Assembly (NCBI RefSeq): GCF_002097535.1
Contig: NZ_CP020772.1
Location: 3,038,001-3,102,000, forward strand
Length of the DNA stretch: 64,000 nt
Direction: 5' to 3'
From: Halobacillus mangrovi
GTDB lineage: Bacteria; Bacillota; Bacilli; Bacillales; Halobacillaceae
Shown: positions 26,460-34,719 of the stretch, one piece after another
Layout: every line of letters starts with the position of its first letter
Numbering within the stretch: the first letter of the stretch is position 1
Translations under genes and position numbers: made by a program
The notes under the pieces: model-generated
Databases searched by the model: none
The model's input: the letters and a program-made list of their open reading frames with translations, nothing else
Told to the model about the DNA's origin: nothing

Positions 26460-26741
26460 TTAACGGCTCTTCACAATCATCTGTACCGCTTCGTTAATCA
26501 GCTCCTCTGCTGATTCACCTTCCTCATGTGCATCACGAATGCACGTTTCCAGGTTTTTGGCTACTATATATCCGATTGCTCTATCCATAGCCGTTCGTGC
26601 GGCGGACAGTTGAGTAATCACATCTTTACAATTTTTCTCTTCTTCCATCATCTTTAAAACGCCTCTAACTTGCCCTTCTATTCGTTTCAGGCGGTTTTTG
26701 GTTTCCTGCCCATAATAACTCTGTTGCTTCACTTGATCCAT
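26460..26741 (-). CDS. CsoR-family repressor with CstR-like residues
   Basis: A 93-residue helical repressor of the CsoR/RcnR/FrmR family (NRLKRIEGQVRGVLKM, then QLSAARTAMDRAIG). In copper-sensing CsoR the ligands are Cys, His and Cys; here the equivalent positions are Cys38, Asn63 and Cys67. Loss of the His with both Cys kept is what I recall for CstR-type persulfide sensors. No sulfurtransferase or copper efflux gene is adjacent, so it may act elsewhere. GGGTGCGTTAAATC precedes the ATG, so the ribosome site is only moderate. Confidence 0.85.
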   Translation of the reverse strand: MDQVKQQSYYGQETKNRLKRIEGQVRGVLKMMEEEKNCKDVITQLSAARTAMDRAIGYIVAKNLETCIRDAHEEGESAEELINEAVQMIVKSR

Positions 26742-26864
26742 GATTTAACGCACCCCTTTTGTATGTTTACCGACGCTGTCTCCACTACTAGGAAGAGGCT
26801 AGCTTGCGGAAACCTCATTATGTAATACATAATAGTAAATATATCGTTAAAAAGGAAGATAGCA

Positions 26865-27764
26865 ATGACAATAATTAATCAATTACAATCTATTTACCCT
26901 TCGTTGATCTTATCAAAACCTGATAACGTTGACCATCCTTTTGATTATGAATGGTTTCAAACCCCAGAGCTAGACACCATAGGAATTAAAAAAGAAGAGT
27001 TCTCAAATCGGGATTCGCAGCTATTATCTCTATTTTTAACTCCTTACCCTATACACCTTCCATCTGAAAATGAGCGTGAAAAATCCTGGATGGATCTTCT
27101 TCGAGGCAAAAGTTCAAAGCTAAGTGTTGAGCTGCCTCTAGACTATCGTTTTGTCTTTTTTTCTATCTCAGAAGAACCAGCAAATAAGGATACCTTTCAA
27201 GAAGCTTTGCAGTCCCTATTTCCACGGAAGATGCCACTGTTTTGGGAAACGGACCGGTCAGGTTTTATTATTGAAGAGATTATGACTGAAGATCAGGATA
27301 TTATCTCTTTCAACGAGATTATTGATGTTCTGATGAGCGATTTTTATACAAAGATCCGTTTTTACATAAGTGAATTTTCTCGACAAGTAACAGAAGCACC
27401 TGAAATATTTTCATGGGCTTCTCATTGTCACTCTGTTGCCGACCGCTATCGAGTTTCTTCTGTGGCAACTTACAAGGATACTTTGTCCTACCTTTATATC
27501 GATGCTCTGCCTCCTTCTCATTGGAAGCATCTCTATCGCTCTATATTCCGTGAAGTACAAGATGACGAAGACCTCCTACATACGATTAAAGTCTTCCTAG
27601 AAACAGGAGCGAACGCTTCATTAACTGCCAAGCAGCTTTACATGCACAGAAACAGCTTGCAGTATAGAGTAGATAAATTTATTGAGAAAACCGGCATTGA
27701 TGTGAAGCAGTTCGCCTATGCTGTACCCACTTACCTTGCCCTGCTCATGTTGGATTATGAATAA
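26865..27764 (+). CDS. PucR-type regulator linked to msmX (YxkF-like)
   Basis: A 299-residue protein whose last 60 residues form the PucR/CdaR helix-turn-helix (FLETGANASLTAKQLYMHRNSLQYRVDKFIEKTG). The N-terminal 230 residues are a poorly conserved sensory region. In B. subtilis a similar gene, yxkF, adjoins msmX, the shared ATPase of several sugar importers, so a role in controlling msmX or sugar uptake is likely. AAAAAGGAAG lies 7 nt before the ATG. A strong hairpin separates it from msmX. Confidence 0.83.
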   Translation: MTIINQLQSIYPSLILSKPDNVDHPFDYEWFQTPELDTIGIKKEEFSNRDSQLLSLFLTPYPIHLPSENEREKSWMDLLRGKSSKLSVELPLDYRFVFFSISEEPANKDTFQEALQSLFPRKMPLFWETDRSGFIIEEIMTEDQDIISFNEIIDVLMSDFYTKIRFYISEFSRQVTEAPEIFSWASHCHSVADRYRVSSVATYKDTLSYLYIDALPPSHWKHLYRSIFREVQDDEDLLHTIKVFLETGANASLTAKQLYMHRNSLQYRVDKFIEKTGIDVKQFAYAVPTYLALLMLDYE

Positions 27765-27773
27765 ACGGCTGCC

Positions 27774-27796
27774 GCCACCTCTTTTTAAGAGGTGGC
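27774..27796 (+). terminator. Terminator of the PucR-type regulator
   Basis: Ten-bp perfect stem GCCACCTCTT / AAGAGGTGGC, three-base loop, then TTTCTTAATTCTTT. Confidence 0.85.
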
Positions 27797-27847
27797 TTTC
27801 TTAATTCTTTATGAGATTGTTCCATAACTCCTTTTTCTGCATGAAAT

Positions 27848-27891
27848 GACAAAGTGCACAAAAGCGCTTTCACATCTTTGTGCACTTTGTC
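27848..27891 (+). promoter_or_regulatory. Inverted repeat enclosing a cre-like site before msmX
   Basis: Arms GACAAAGTGCACAAAAG and CTTTGTGCACTTTGTC pair over 16 bp with one bulged A. Between and overlapping them, 27859-27872 (CAAAAGCGCTTTCA) matches 12 of 14 bases of the CcpA operator TGAAAGCGCTTTCA. Carbon catabolite control of msmX is inference. Confidence 0.5.
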
Positions 27892-27971
27892 CATTTACCA
27901 ATATCCCCAACTTCGATACACTGAATTCACACACAAGAAAACGATTTCAAAATACATAGGAGGTTTTCCTA

Positions 27972-29069
27972 ATGGCAGAAATTCAAATGAAGAGCATTGA
28001 TAAAGTTTATGATAAAAAGGTGAAAGCGGTTGATGATTTTAATCTTCACATTCAAGACAAAGAGTTCATCGTCTTTGTAGGTCCATCCGGCTGTGGTAAG
28101 TCAACAACCCTTCGGATGATTGCTGGTCTTGAAGAAATCACAAATGGTGATTTCATGATTGATGACAAGCGTATGAACGATGTTGCACCAAAAGATCGTG
28201 ACATTGCGATGGTATTCCAGAACTACGCGCTATACCCGCATATGAATGTCTATGACAACATGGCTTTCGGTCTTAAACTACGTAAAATGGATAAAGCTGA
28301 AATCGACCGCCGCGTAAAAAACGCTGCCAACATCCTTGGACTTGAAGCGTTACTTGATCGTAAACCAAAGGCATTATCAGGTGGTCAGCGTCAGCGTGTT
28401 GCACTTGGACGTGCGATCGTACGTGATGCAAAAGTCTTCTTGATGGATGAGCCGCTGTCAAACCTGGATGCTAAACTTCGTGTACAGATGCGTGCGGAGA
28501 TTCAGAAGCTTCACCAGCGTTTGCAGACGACTACGATTTATGTAACCCACGACCAAACGGAAGCGATGACTATGGCGACTCGCCTTGTAGTTATGAAAGA
28601 TGGACTCATCCAGCAAGTCGGCGCACCAAAAGAAGTTTACGACAAACCTGAAAACGTCTTTGTTGGAGGATTCATCGGCTCTCCAGCTATGAACTTCCTT
28701 CACGGTAAACTTGGAGAAGGACACATTGAACTTGGTAACGTGAAAATTGCGGTTCCAGAAGGAAAAATGAAGCCATTGCGCGAGCAGAGCTATATTGGTA
28801 AAGATGTCATCCTCGGTGTACGTCCGGAAGATATGCATGATGAGCCTGTTTTCATTGATGCTAACCAGGATAAGAAAATTAAGGCACATATTGAAGTAGC
28901 TGAACTTATGGGCTCAGAATCCTACTTGTACTCTCGACTGGATGACCAGGAGTTCATCGCACGCGTCGATTCACGTTCTGATATTAAAGGCGGAGAAGAA
29001 ATTGAGCTTGCTATTGATATGAACAAAGTTCACTTCTTTGATAAAGATACTGAAGAAAGAATCCGTTAA
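27972..29069 (+). CDS. msmX: MsmX, multi-sugar ABC importer ATPase
   Basis: A 365-residue ATPase of the MsmX/UgpC/MalK group. Walker A GPSGCGKST at about residues 37-45, signature LSGGQRQRVALGRAI, Walker B VFLMDEPLSNLDAKLR, H-loop YVTHDQTEAM, and a C-terminal TOBE-type regulatory region from about residue 240 (GVRPEDM). MsmX energises several carbohydrate importers in trans, which fits the lack of permease genes here. ATAGGAGG precedes the ATG. Confidence 0.96.
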   Translation: MAEIQMKSIDKVYDKKVKAVDDFNLHIQDKEFIVFVGPSGCGKSTTLRMIAGLEEITNGDFMIDDKRMNDVAPKDRDIAMVFQNYALYPHMNVYDNMAFGLKLRKMDKAEIDRRVKNAANILGLEALLDRKPKALSGGQRQRVALGRAIVRDAKVFLMDEPLSNLDAKLRVQMRAEIQKLHQRLQTTTIYVTHDQTEAMTMATRLVVMKDGLIQQVGAPKEVYDKPENVFVGGFIGSPAMNFLHGKLGEGHIELGNVKIAVPEGKMKPLREQSYIGKDVILGVRPEDMHDEPVFIDANQDKKIKAHIEVAELMGSESYLYSRLDDQEFIARVDSRSDIKGGEEIELAIDMNKVHFFDKDTEERIR

Positions 29070-29086
29070 TCCCCTAAACTTTATAT

Positions 29087-29118
29087 AAAAAAGCGCAGCG
29101 TGGACGCTGCGCTTTTTT
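29087..29118. terminator. Bidirectional terminator between msmX and the zinc-finger gene
   Basis: Fourteen-bp perfect stem AAAAAAGCGCAGCG / CGCTGCGCTTTTTT with loop TGGA. Confidence 0.93.
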
Positions 29119-29356
29119 ACGTCGTTTGAATGTCATTAAGCCCACAATCTTCACAGATAAAAAGATGTACACACTCTCCAGTGAATGAGGAATCCACATC
29201 ACCGTCGACGAGATCTGTATATTTTAAATCCAGATAAGGACTATAATCATCAAGATAGTCTGTGATCCTGCCTTGATCATGCATCGTTCCTCCACACTTT
29301 GGGCAAGTCCGCTCACTTTCTGCCCAACCATTACAAATACCACATTCTTCTTGCAT
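29117..29356 (-). CDS. Small zinc-ribbon protein, unknown function
   Basis: A 79-residue protein with three CxxC knuckles: CGIC at residues 5-8, CPKC near 18-21 and CEDC near 68-71. Four of these cysteines likely bind one zinc. The middle is acidic (DYLDDYSPYLDLKYTDLVDGD). The ATG at 29356 is chosen; an upstream TTG at 29377 has no ribosome site. Not recognised beyond a zinc-binding fold. Confidence 0.7.
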   Translation of the reverse strand: MQEECGICNGWAESERTCPKCGGTMHDQGRITDYLDDYSPYLDLKYTDLVDGDVDSSFTGECVHLFICEDCGLNDIQTT

Positions 29357-29384
29357 AACATACACGCTCTTTTCCAAATAAATA

Positions 29385-29410
29385 AGGAGAAAGGGCGCAC
29401 CCTTTCTCCT
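29385..29410 (-). terminator. Terminator of the SASP gene
   Basis: Eleven-bp perfect stem AGGAGAAAGGG / CCCTTTCTCCT, then TATTTATTT on the minus strand. Confidence 0.8.
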
Positions 29411-29422
29411 CCTTCAAATTAT

Positions 29423-29632
29423 TTAGCGTTGTTGTTGTTGTCCACCGAACTGCTGTTCAGCCATTTGTACAAGACGCTTAGTGATTTCTCCACCTACAGA
29501 ACCGTTAGCACGGGCAGTAGTGTCAGCACCAAGTTGTACACCGAATTCTTGAGCGATTTCGTATTTCATTTGGTCTAGAGCTTGTTGTACACCAGGTACA
29601 ACCAACTCGTTTGAACTGTTGTTGTTAGCCAT
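29423..29632 (-). CDS. Alpha/beta-type small acid-soluble spore protein
   Basis: A 69-residue SASP that coats spore DNA and protects it from UV. Hallmarks: [33 protein letters not shown], with the EFG protease-cleavage sequence recognised by Gpr at about residues 28-30, and a Gln-rich tail. GGAGGTGAG precedes the ATG. A SigG-type promoter lies upstream. It corresponds in place to sspB of B. subtilis, but the paralogues are too similar to name it with certainty. It shows the host forms spores. Confidence 0.96.
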   Translation of the reverse strand: MANNNSSNELVVPGVQQALDQMKYEIAQEFGVQLGADTTARANGSVGGEITKRLVQMAEQQFGGQQQQR

Positions 29633-29659
29633 TGTGTCTCACCTCCTGTCTTGTAATCG

Positions 29660-29689
29660 TAGTATGACTCCAACATGACATTTTTATGT
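29660..29689 (-). promoter_or_regulatory. SigG-type promoter of the SASP gene
   Basis: On the minus strand -10 CATACTA (29666-29660) fits the SigG consensus CATWMTA fully; 18 bp upstream lies ACATA, four of five bases of GHATR. It starts transcription about 20 bp before the ribosome site. Confidence 0.72.
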
Positions 29690-29749
29690 CAAAAATTTTT
29701 ATGGTAATTATTGGAGTATACTGTTGGGGTGATCACATGGCTAACCTGT

Positions 29750-31141
29750 TTATTTGGCGTTAGGTTTTGTCATTTCTTCCGGCTTCACATACTCCTCAAA
29801 TTGCTCTTCTGTCAGTATTCCCATTTCTACAGCCGTTTCTTTTAACGTTTGATCTTTTTCAAAAGCTGTTTTAGCAATTTTCGCAGCATTTTCATAACCA
29901 ATATGCGGATTGAGTGCAGTGACAAGCATTAGAGAATCACGCAAATATTTTTCAATTTGTTCATGATTCGGTTCAAGTCCGCGCACACACCGCTCTTCAA
30001 ACGAAACCATACTGTCTGCTAAAAGTTGAGCGGATTGAAGGAAATTGTAAGCAATGACCGGTTTGAAAACGTTAAGCTCGAAATTTCCTTGGCTTGCAGC
30101 AAAACCGATTGTAGCGTCGTTCCCCATGACTTGGGCTGCTACCATTGTTACGGCTTCGCTTTGAGTCGGATTCACTTTTCCTGGCATGATAGAACTTCCA
30201 GGTTCATTTGCCGGAATCGTAATTTCTCCAATTCCACAACGCGGACCGCTAGCTAACCAGCGGACATCATTGGCGATCTTCATAACGTCTGCGGCTAAAG
30301 CTTTCAAAGCACCGTGAATATGGACAAGTTCATCATGAGATGTCAGAGCGTGGAACTTGTTAGGTGCGGAAATAAAATTCTTACCTGTTACTTCGTTGAC
30401 TTTGGCAACGACTTGTTCAGAAAAATCCTCGTGCGCATTCAAACCTGTTCCAACAGCTGTTCCGCCAATAGCCAGCTCTTTAGCATATCGAACGCTCTCA
30501 GTAAGCATGCTTTCCGTTTTTTCAAGCATACGATGCCAGCCGCTGATTTCTTGGCCAAGCGTCAATGGAGTAGCATCCTGCAAGTGCGTACGGCCAATTT
30601 TTACGATTTCGTTAAACGCTTCCATTTTTTCTTTTAAGGTATCTTTCAATTGAGTCAGTGCTGGCATAACCACATCCTCAATTTTCCGAACAGAGGCAAT
30701 ATGCATCGCTGTCGGATAAGTATCATTTGAGCTTTGAGATTTATTGACATCGTCATTCGGGTGCAAACGAGTCTCACTGTTCTTTTCCTTAAGCCACTCA
30801 TTTCCAACGTAAGCGATCACTTCATTTACGTTCATGTTTGATTGTGTGCCGCTCCCAGTCTGCCATACCACAAGTGGAAAATGATCTTCTAATTGGCCTG
30901 ATACGATTTGATCTGCTGCATATTCTATAGCATCAGCTTTTTCCTCTTCTAACAATCCAAGTTCGAAGTTTGCTCTTGCTGCACTTTTTTTCAAAATCGC
31001 AAAGCCTTCTATAACTTCTTTCGGCATTTTTTCATCGCCGATCGGAAAGTTTTGTTTACTTCTTTGCGTTTGTGCTCCCCAATATTTTTCGCTTGGTACT
31101 TTTATTTCGCCAATCGTATCTTTTTCAATGCGGTAATCCAT
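29750..31141 (-). CDS. fumC: Class II fumarate hydratase
   Basis: Iron-independent fumarase of the TCA cycle converting fumarate to malate, a homotetramer in the cytosol. The 463-residue protein carries the superfamily signature [13 protein letters not shown] (about residues 318-330, with the catalytic Ser loop), the [16 protein letters not shown] region with the catalytic His, and [14 protein letters not shown]. Full length. AAGGGAGGATT precedes the ATG. Monocistronic. Confidence 0.97.
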   Translation of the reverse strand: MDYRIEKDTIGEIKVPSEKYWGAQTQRSKQNFPIGDEKMPKEVIEGFAILKKSAARANFELGLLEEEKADAIEYAADQIVSGQLEDHFPLVVWQTGSGTQSNMNVNEVIAYVGNEWLKEKNSETRLHPNDDVNKSQSSNDTYPTAMHIASVRKIEDVVMPALTQLKDTLKEKMEAFNEIVKIGRTHLQDATPLTLGQEISGWHRMLEKTESMLTESVRYAKELAIGGTAVGTGLNAHEDFSEQVVAKVNEVTGKNFISAPNKFHALTSHDELVHIHGALKALAADVMKIANDVRWLASGPRCGIGEITIPANEPGSSIMPGKVNPTQSEAVTMVAAQVMGNDATIGFAASQGNFELNVFKPVIAYNFLQSAQLLADSMVSFEERCVRGLEPNHEQIEKYLRDSLMLVTALNPHIGYENAAKIAKTAFEKDQTLKETAVEMGILTEEQFEEYVKPEEMTKPNAK

Positions 31142-31245
31142 AGTAATCCTCCCTTATAATGATGTGCACGTTTATTGTATCAAGAATCTTTTGAACAATC
31201 ATCTACACCTTTCCACGAAATTAGACATTTTTTATTATCTGACTA

Positions 31246-31274
31246 TTTACACTTTTCAGATTTTGTTGTATAGT
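31246..31274 (+). promoter_or_regulatory. Strong SigA-type promoter of an orphan transcript
   Basis: TTTACA (31246-31251), 17-bp spacer, TATAGT (31269-31274). Predicted start near 31281. It reads into a region with no conventional gene that ends in a strong terminator. Confidence 0.72.
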
Positions 31275-31280
31275 TAAAAC

Positions 31281-31428
31281 AACATTAAGAAAGGAGGCAA
31301 AAACGAAACTACATATCTTCAAGGGAAGGAGGATATCGTAGCCAACAGATTTTTGTTTTTGCTTGATCTTTCAGGGTAAATTAAGGTGGTATAAGGAAAG
31401 AGCCTCTGACGAGAGGCTCTTTTTTCTT
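31281..31428 (+). ncRNA. Candidate small RNA or peptide transcript between fumC and the PLC-like gene
   Basis: About 148 nt between a good SigA-type promoter and an intrinsic terminator. It contains two strong ribosome-binding-like sites (AAAGGAGG and GGAAGGAGG) but no ATG at all and no GTG or TTG at proper distance. A frame after the second site reads VANRFLFLLDLSG then stop, and would need a GTA or ATC start. It may be a non-coding RNA or a rare-start peptide message. Not recognised. Confidence 0.5.
31398..31421 (+). terminator. Terminator of the orphan transcript
   Basis: Ten-bp perfect stem AAGAGCCTCT / AGAGGCTCTT, loop GACG, then six Ts. Confidence 0.9.
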
Positions 31429-31469
31429 ATGAAACACTGATATAATAAAAAGAAAATGAGGTGGTTCCT

Positions 31470-32384
31470 TTGCCAAATATATGGACTCACATATTATTTG
31501 CGGATACGCTGTGCGAAAAGATTGACCGGGAGGATTTATTGAATACTTCCGCTGCCCCTCTTCATGTAGGTGCTCAAGGACCTGACCCGTTTTTCTATCA
31601 TAACTTTTGGCCGTTTCTTCCAGATGACCAGGTAGAAGAAGTAGGTATGAAGCTTCATACCGAACAGTGCGGTCCTTTCTTGCTGGATATGATTGAGCGT
31701 GGAACTTATCACAAAAACCCCATCCAAGCCTTCATTCTTGGGTTTGTCAGCCACCATATTCTTGATCGGACTACTCATCCTTATATTCATTATCATGCGG
31801 GATATGAGGAAAACAAGCACCAGGAACTTGAGGTCATTATCGATACATTGGTGCTCAATAAATACAAAGGCATTCGTACGTGGAAAACCCCTGTTCATAA
31901 AGAGATAGCTATGGGGCATTGGAAAAAGCCGATGACAGATTTATTAGAAAGTCTCATTGAAACTCACTATCCAGGAATAAGCGATCGCTATCCAAACGAC
32001 TTTGTCGAGAAATCCTACAGCCATATCCGTATAGCTCAAAGAGTCCTTTATGATCCATGGGGGTGGAAAAATAAACGGTTCAGCTCTCTCGTTGGTCCGT
32101 TTTCCCATCAACCGATTGAGAAAGAATTAGACTACTTAAATGAGCAAAGAACTTCATGGCACCATCCAGCTACAAATGAAGAGATGGTCGATTCCTTCTT
32201 AGATCTCTATGAAGTGGCCTTAACGGAAGGAAAGCAAGCCTTTGTTGACATATTATCCTATTGGAATGATCCTCAGCAGGTAAAGTGGGAGAAAATCAAG
32301 TCCATCATCGGTAATGTATCCTATGACACAGGCAAACCGTTAGAAGAAAACCACACGAATCAATATAGTAAGCCAATTGTGTAG
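31470..32384 (+). CDS. Zinc-dependent phospholipase C-like protein
   Basis: A 304-residue protein with the zinc-binding histidine pattern of the zinc-dependent PLC/S1-P1 nuclease-like fold: IWTHILFAD, HVGAQGPDPFFYHNF, FVSHHILDRTTHPYIHYHAG. Unlike secreted PLCs it has no signal peptide, so it should act in the cytosol and its substrate is uncertain. The TTG at 31470 is preferred, 5 nt after AGGTGG; the GTG at 31461 lies inside that site. Single-gene unit. Confidence 0.8.
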   Translation: MPNIWTHILFADTLCEKIDREDLLNTSAAPLHVGAQGPDPFFYHNFWPFLPDDQVEEVGMKLHTEQCGPFLLDMIERGTYHKNPIQAFILGFVSHHILDRTTHPYIHYHAGYEENKHQELEVIIDTLVLNKYKGIRTWKTPVHKEIAMGHWKKPMTDLLESLIETHYPGISDRYPNDFVEKSYSHIRIAQRVLYDPWGWKNKRFSSLVGPFSHQPIEKELDYLNEQRTSWHHPATNEEMVDSFLDLYEVALTEGKQAFVDILSYWNDPQQVKWEKIKSIIGNVSYDTGKPLEENHTNQYSKPIV

Positions 32385-32417
32385 AGGTCGGGACAAAAGT
32401 GTTTCAAGCATTATAAA

Positions 32418-32467
32418 AGCCGCAGGATGGTGAAGTTCTTTTGACAAGACCTCACCATCCTTCGGCT
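32418..32467. terminator. Hairpin terminator between the PLC-like and MFS genes
   Basis: Stem AGCCG..GGATGGTGA / TCACCATCC..CGGCT with a small CA/TT internal loop; suits both converging genes. Confidence 0.7.
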
Positions 32468-32540
32468 TTGTCATAGATTAGCACAATTAGTCCAATATCT
32501 GCCATACTTCGTACATTTGTCTTGCAAGGTGGATGTATGG

Positions 32541-32650
32541 CCGGTCCGACAATTGCTTCACTTTCCGTGGGCACCGGTGAGACTTCAAAGTGCAAATCAA
32601 GAAGAGACTCACCAGCAGCTCTGAAGCGGTCATTCACAGCAGTCCATTAC
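32541..32650 (-). repeat. Degenerate remnant of a B-type repeat module
   Basis: GGTCCGACAATTGCTTCACTTTCCGTGGGCACCGGTGAGACTT resembles in parts the reverse B module (GGTCCGAGCAATCACTCGCTTTCCGTGGGCA at locus 6), but ends and partner module are lost. Supports turnover of the family. Confidence 0.5.
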
Positions 32651-32663
32651 TACTAAAATTTTT

Positions 32664-33959
32664 TTACGAATGGATCGTAACTTCATGTTTTGCATCCGTA
32701 TGCTCTTTTGCTTCTTGGATTCCTTTTTCTACATCTACCATCTTGAGAAGAATCATTCCACCAAGAAAGAACACGATCAGAGAAAGAATCCCAAGCCGGC
32801 TTGATCCTGTAATTTGTCCCACTAAAGCAAAAGCAAACGGACCAAAGATGGCTGCGAACTTGGAGGATATACCATAAAAGCCGAAAAACTCCCCATGTCT
32901 GTCTCCTGGGACCATTTTTCCGAATATCGAACGGCTTAATGATTGGGCTCCTCCTTGCACGAACCCTACGCAAATAGCAAGAATATAAAAATGGAGAGCA
33001 GAGGACATGAAATACCCTAACCCAACAATTAGCAGATAGATAAATAATGCCAGCATCAATGCCCGTTTTGCGGTAATCTTTTCGGCCAGCCATCCGAATA
33101 AGAATGCAAATGGAATGCCAACAAATTGCGTAATTAAGAGAGCCGTAATGAGAGCAGTACTATCTATTCCAATGTCTCTTCCATAAATGGTGGCCATCTT
33201 AATAATCGTTGAGATTCCATCGTTAAAAAGCCAGAAAGCAAATAGAAATAGTAACAGCTGCTTAAATTGATTTAGCTCCTTTAGAGTTCTGCCAATTCTT
33301 TTGAATCCGATAGAAGCATAGGATTGTGTCCGTTTCGTTTTGGTCTTCTTTTCTTCCACGACGTTTTTAAACAGAGGGATACTAAATACTAGCCACCATA
33401 CTCCGACTGAGATGAATGAAAGATGTGTACCCGCTAAAGCATTTGGGAGCCCAAACCATTCGTATTTCATGATCATCAACAGGTTTATAGCTAGAAGCAC
33501 GCCTCCTCCTATATACCCAAAGGCAAACCCCCAGGCTGAGACCTTATCCATCTTATCTGCCTCTGCGACTTCTGGAAGAAACGCGTCGTAGAATACATTA
33601 CTTCCAGAAAACCCTATCGTCCCCACAATGAGAAGAAAAGAGGCAAATATATAGTCTCCCTCTCCGACTAATGCAAGTAGAACACTCGCAATCATCCCCA
33701 TAAAAGCAAAGAACATCAAGAACTTCTTCTTAGCTGCCGAATAATCACCAATAGCACCTAAGATCGGAGCGAGCACCGCTACGATTAATACTGCGATCGA
33801 CTGGGAATAACCCCAGTAACTGGTAGCAAGGGAATCTTGAACTCCTTTGGCAGCCACATCATAATAAAATACAGGCAGTACAGCTGCCATGATTGTTGTT
33901 GCAAAGGCAGAGTTACCAAAGTCATAAAGCATCCAACTCCATACAGGTTTCTTTTTCAT
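32664..33959 (-). CDS. MFS transporter, UMF1/Atg22-like
   Basis: A 431-residue protein with about 12 hydrophobic segments. The N-terminal motif WSWMLYDFGNSAFATTIMAAVLPVFY is the hallmark of the UMF1 (Atg22-like) family of MFS permeases. Inverted MFS loops (IGDYSAAKKKF, LAEKITAKRAL) and a central basic loop (KKTKTKRTQ) are visible. In yeast Atg22 exports amino acids from the vacuole; bacterial substrates are unknown. The C-terminal tail is charged and cytoplasmic. Confidence 0.88.
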   Translation of the reverse strand: MKKKPVWSWMLYDFGNSAFATTIMAAVLPVFYYDVAAKGVQDSLATSYWGYSQSIAVLIVAVLAPILGAIGDYSAAKKKFLMFFAFMGMIASVLLALVGEGDYIFASFLLIVGTIGFSGSNVFYDAFLPEVAEADKMDKVSAWGFAFGYIGGGVLLAINLLMIMKYEWFGLPNALAGTHLSFISVGVWWLVFSIPLFKNVVEEKKTKTKRTQSYASIGFKRIGRTLKELNQFKQLLLFLFAFWLFNDGISTIIKMATIYGRDIGIDSTALITALLITQFVGIPFAFLFGWLAEKITAKRALMLALFIYLLIVGLGYFMSSALHFYILAICVGFVQGGAQSLSRSIFGKMVPGDRHGEFFGFYGISSKFAAIFGPFAFALVGQITGSSRLGILSLIVFFLGGMILLKMVDVEKGIQEAKEHTDAKHEVTIHS

Positions 33960-34061
33960 CAGCTTCCCCCATTTAAAATAGGTTTACATTCAGCTTAGCA
34001 AATAACATGCGCCAATCGATGCCATGAAACAAAATATTTACAATAAATTTGAGGTGAGAAC

Positions 34062-34682
34062 ATGAAACTAGCTGTTTTTGGAGCAACTGGGCGAGTCGGC
34101 AGTCAAGTCGTAAAGCTCGCATTAGAAGAAGGATGGGAAATTGTGGCCCTCGTCAGAGATGAAGAAAAAGCCAAGCAAATGATCAAGGGAGCTTCCTTGG
34201 TAGTTGGTGATGTCACGAATCCTGAAGATGTAAAAAAGACCCTTAGCGGCTGTGAAATGGTGTTCAGTGGGCTTTCAACAGATAAAACCGACACTCTTTC
34301 AAAAGCAATTCCTTCTATGATCAAAGAGATGAAAAAAGAAGGTCTCACAAGGATCGTCACCATCGGTACAGCGGGAATATTAAACAGCCGATATGAAAAA
34401 GGGAAATATCGTTTCCAAACCTCTGAATCTAAGCGCAAAAAGACATTTGCAGCTGAAGAACATGGTAAAGTATATGAACACTTCTCACGATCTAATCTCG
34501 ATTGGACCATTGTTTGTCCAACCTATCTTCCTGATGGAGAAGAACAAGGAAATATTCGTTATGAAATTGACTACTTACCCATTGATGGAAAAAAAATCAC
34601 GGTGGATGACACAGCAAGGTTTGCTTTTGAGTGCTTGAGAAACTCTCGATTCAACCAAAAACGAGTCGGCATTTGCTATTAA
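34062..34682 (+). CDS. NAD(P)-binding atypical SDR (NmrA/YwnB-like)
   Basis: A 206-residue Rossmann protein. The nucleotide motif GATGRVGSQV (residues 8-17, GxxGxxG) is followed by SDR-like strands (LVVGDVTNPEDV, MVFSGLSTDKTD, IVTIGTAG). No canonical YxxxK catalytic pair is clear, as in the atypical subgroup; the region around SRSNLDWTIVCPTYLPDGEE fits NmrA-like members. It could act as an NADPH-dependent reductase or a redox sensor. GAGGTGAG precedes the ATG. Confidence 0.83.
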   Translation: MKLAVFGATGRVGSQVVKLALEEGWEIVALVRDEEKAKQMIKGASLVVGDVTNPEDVKKTLSGCEMVFSGLSTDKTDTLSKAIPSMIKEMKKEGLTRIVTIGTAGILNSRYEKGKYRFQTSESKRKKTFAAEEHGKVYEHFSRSNLDWTIVCPTYLPDGEEQGNIRYEIDYLPIDGKKITVDDTARFAFECLRNSRFNQKRVGICY

Positions 34683-34687
34683 AAAAC

Positions 34688-34713
34688 CCCCTTCAACTCG
34701 CATGTTGAAGGGG
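34688..34713 (-). terminator. Terminator of the M15 peptidase gene (also ends the SDR gene)
   Basis: Ten-bp perfect stem CCCCTTCAAC / GTTGAAGGGG, loop TCGCAT, six Ts on the minus strand. Confidence 0.88.
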
Positions 34714-34719
34714 ATGTGT

